From positions 1 through 6,519 of the forward strand of contig LJCR01000132.1 of assembly GCA_001399705.1 (NCBI GenBank): a DNA stretch of 6,519 nt, in the 5' to 3' direction. Positions 5,817 through 6,519 of this stretch are shown here, one piece after another; within the stretch, counting starts at the first letter, position 1, and the number at the start of each line of letters is the position of its first letter. The notes beneath the pieces are model-generated. The model had not been told where the DNA came from. It saw only the letters and a list, made by a program, of their open reading frames with translations, and did no database searches. This DNA is from Kouleothrix aurantiaca. GTDB taxonomy: Bacteria > Chloroflexota > Chloroflexia > Chloroflexales > Roseiflexaceae. The position numbers and the translations under genes were made by a program.

Positions 5817-5945
5817 ATGTCAAACAAACCGCTGCTTATTCTGATGAGTGGTCTTTCATTTGCTGGAAAAACAACCATCGCGCGGGCGCTTGCTGCTCAT
5901 TATGGGTTTCGCTACCTCGCTTTGAGGAGCAAGGAGGCACTGTGA
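5817..5945 (+). pseudogene. Truncated P-loop NTPase/kinase (Walker A stump)
   Basis: A 42-codon reading frame begins at the ATG at 5817, with GGAG (5808-5811) 5 nt before it. The residues PLLILMSGLSFAGKTTIARA (5-24) contain a textbook Walker A motif, G12-x4-G17-K18-T19, followed by LAAHYGFRYLAL. This matches the start of AAA_33/adenylate-kinase-like small-molecule kinases, usually 150-200 residues long, in which an Asp/Glu-containing segment should come next. Here the frame turns into RSKEAL and stops. No Walker B, lid or other part of the fold is found downstream in any frame, because the S51 gene begins at once. The first 60 bases are only about 40% G+C, clearly below the neighbouring genes. 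The likeliest reading is a gene whose 3' part was deleted. A functional short leader ORF coupled to the S51 gene through the overlapping stop and start is possible. Confidence 0.6.
5931..5937 (+). promoter_or_regulatory. Ribosome binding site of the S51-like gene
   Basis: A perfect AAGGAGG lies inside the 3' end of the P-loop remnant, 4 nt before the GTG at 5942. It is 13 nt from the next in-frame ATG at 5951, which makes the GTG the better start. Confidence 0.7.
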
Positions 5946-6519
5946 GCGGAATGCTGGCGCTGGTTGGCTCGGGCGAATTTCTGGAAACCATGCGGCCGAT
6001 CGACGCAATGCTGCTGGAGCGCGCCAGACCGAACGGCCGCGCCCGCGTCGTGGTTATCCCCACCGCGTCCATTCCCGACGGCCCGCACGTCGTGGAGCGC
6101 TGGGCCAGCATGGGCCGCGCGCATTTCGGCGCGCTCGGCGCCATCGTCGACGTCGTTGTGATCGGTGCCGCCGACCGCGCCAACGATCCCGCCGTGGCGC
6201 AGCGGATTGCGGCGGCCGACCTGGTGTATTTTTCGGGCGGCAAGCCCCGCTTTCTGCTCGACGCGCTGCGCGGAACTCCTGCCTGGGCGGCGGTGCTGGC
6301 GGTTCATGCGCGCGGCGGCGTCGTTGTTGGTTGCAGCGCGGGCGCGATGGTGCTGGGCGGCGCGCTGCTCGCCCCACGCGTGCGCTGGCCTCTGGCGACG
6401 CACCCGGCATTTGATTTGGTGCCGAACTGCATCATTTTGCCGCATTACGTTGCGCTGCCTGGCTTGCTGCGCAACCTGGTGCTGCGCGGCATACCATCGG
6501 TGCTGACAGTGCTCGGCAT
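5942..6519 (+). CDS. Peptidase S51 / class I glutamine amidotransferase-like protein (N-terminal part)
   Basis: Starting at GTG 5942, 192 residues are visible before the window edge. Seen: an opening strand LALVGSGEF (5-13), a strand with VVVIPTAS, YFSGGKPRFLLDAL beginning at Tyr96, the nucleophile elbow GCSAGAM with Ser132, and LPHYV with His168. In the S51 family (aspartyl dipeptidase PepE, cyanophycinase) the Ser of the G-x-S-A-G-A elbow is the nucleophile, and His168 is a candidate catalytic partner. These enzymes cleave dipeptides or beta-aspartyl/cyanophycin-type bonds in the cytoplasm, but many members have no known substrate. No signal peptide is seen. Perfect AAGGAGG stands 4 nt before the GTG, whose last two bases form part of the stop codon of the upstream P-loop remnant, so translation may be coupled. 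ATG 5951 is an alternative start. High G+C codon use contrasts with the stump before it. The exact substrate cannot be assigned. Confidence 0.85.
   Translation, partial: MSGMLALVGSGEFLETMRPIDAMLLERARPNGRARVVVIPTASIPDGPHVVERWASMGRAHFGALGAIVDVVVIGAADRANDPAVAQRIAAADLVYFSGGKPRFLLDALRGTPAWAAVLAVHARGGVVVGCSAGAMVLGGALLAPRVRWPLATHPAFDLVPNCIILPHYVALPGLLRNLVLRGIPSVLTVLG

Overview
The window is G+C-rich bacterial DNA with densely packed genes. The pairing of a many-PAS histidine kinase with a REC-REC protein, and the style of these PAS, REC and P-loop sequences, remind me of filamentous Chloroflexota (Roseiflexus/Kouleothrix-like). That is an impression from protein style only; no rRNA or marker gene is present to confirm it.

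Layout. (1) 1-220, minus strand: the first 73 residues of a family 2 glycosyltransferase of the dolichyl/polyprenyl-phosphate mannose synthase type, cut by the window edge. It has a well-formed sigma70-type promoter and a ribosome binding site. (2) 221-414: divergent intergenic region. (3) 415-4731, plus strand: a very large soluble sensor histidine kinase with one GAF domain, eight PAS domains and a NarX/DegS-type (HisKA_3 + HATPase_c) transmitter. (4) 4750-5562, plus strand: a response regulator made of two receiver domains with no DNA-binding output, 18 nt downstream behind a strong Shine-Dalgarno; it surely forms an operon with the kinase. (5) 5563-5816: intergenic, with a clear intrinsic terminator at 5606-5645 and a weak promoter-like area before the next gene. 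(6) 5817-5945: a 42-codon stump of a P-loop kinase carrying only the Walker A motif. (7) 5942 to the window end: the first 192 residues of a peptidase S51 / class I glutamine amidotransferase-like protein, starting with a GTG that overlaps the stop codon of the stump.

How the parts work together. The kinase probably integrates several cytosolic signals through its GAF-PAS chain, autophosphorylates on His1247 and passes phosphate to the neighbouring REC-REC protein. That protein has no output domain, so the signal must continue by protein-protein contact or by phosphotransfer to an unlinked regulator. The glycosyltransferase and the S51 protein lie in separate transcription units and need not be related to this pathway.

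The points most worth a second look are: the tandem run of three PAS domains of exactly 125 residues each; a FixL-like His/Arg pair 20 residues apart in PAS1; the apparent hybrid origin of the first receiver domain (NarL-like front, hybrid-kinase-like back); and the truncated P-loop gene joined to the S51 gene. I saw no mobile element, CRISPR array, tRNA or rRNA.
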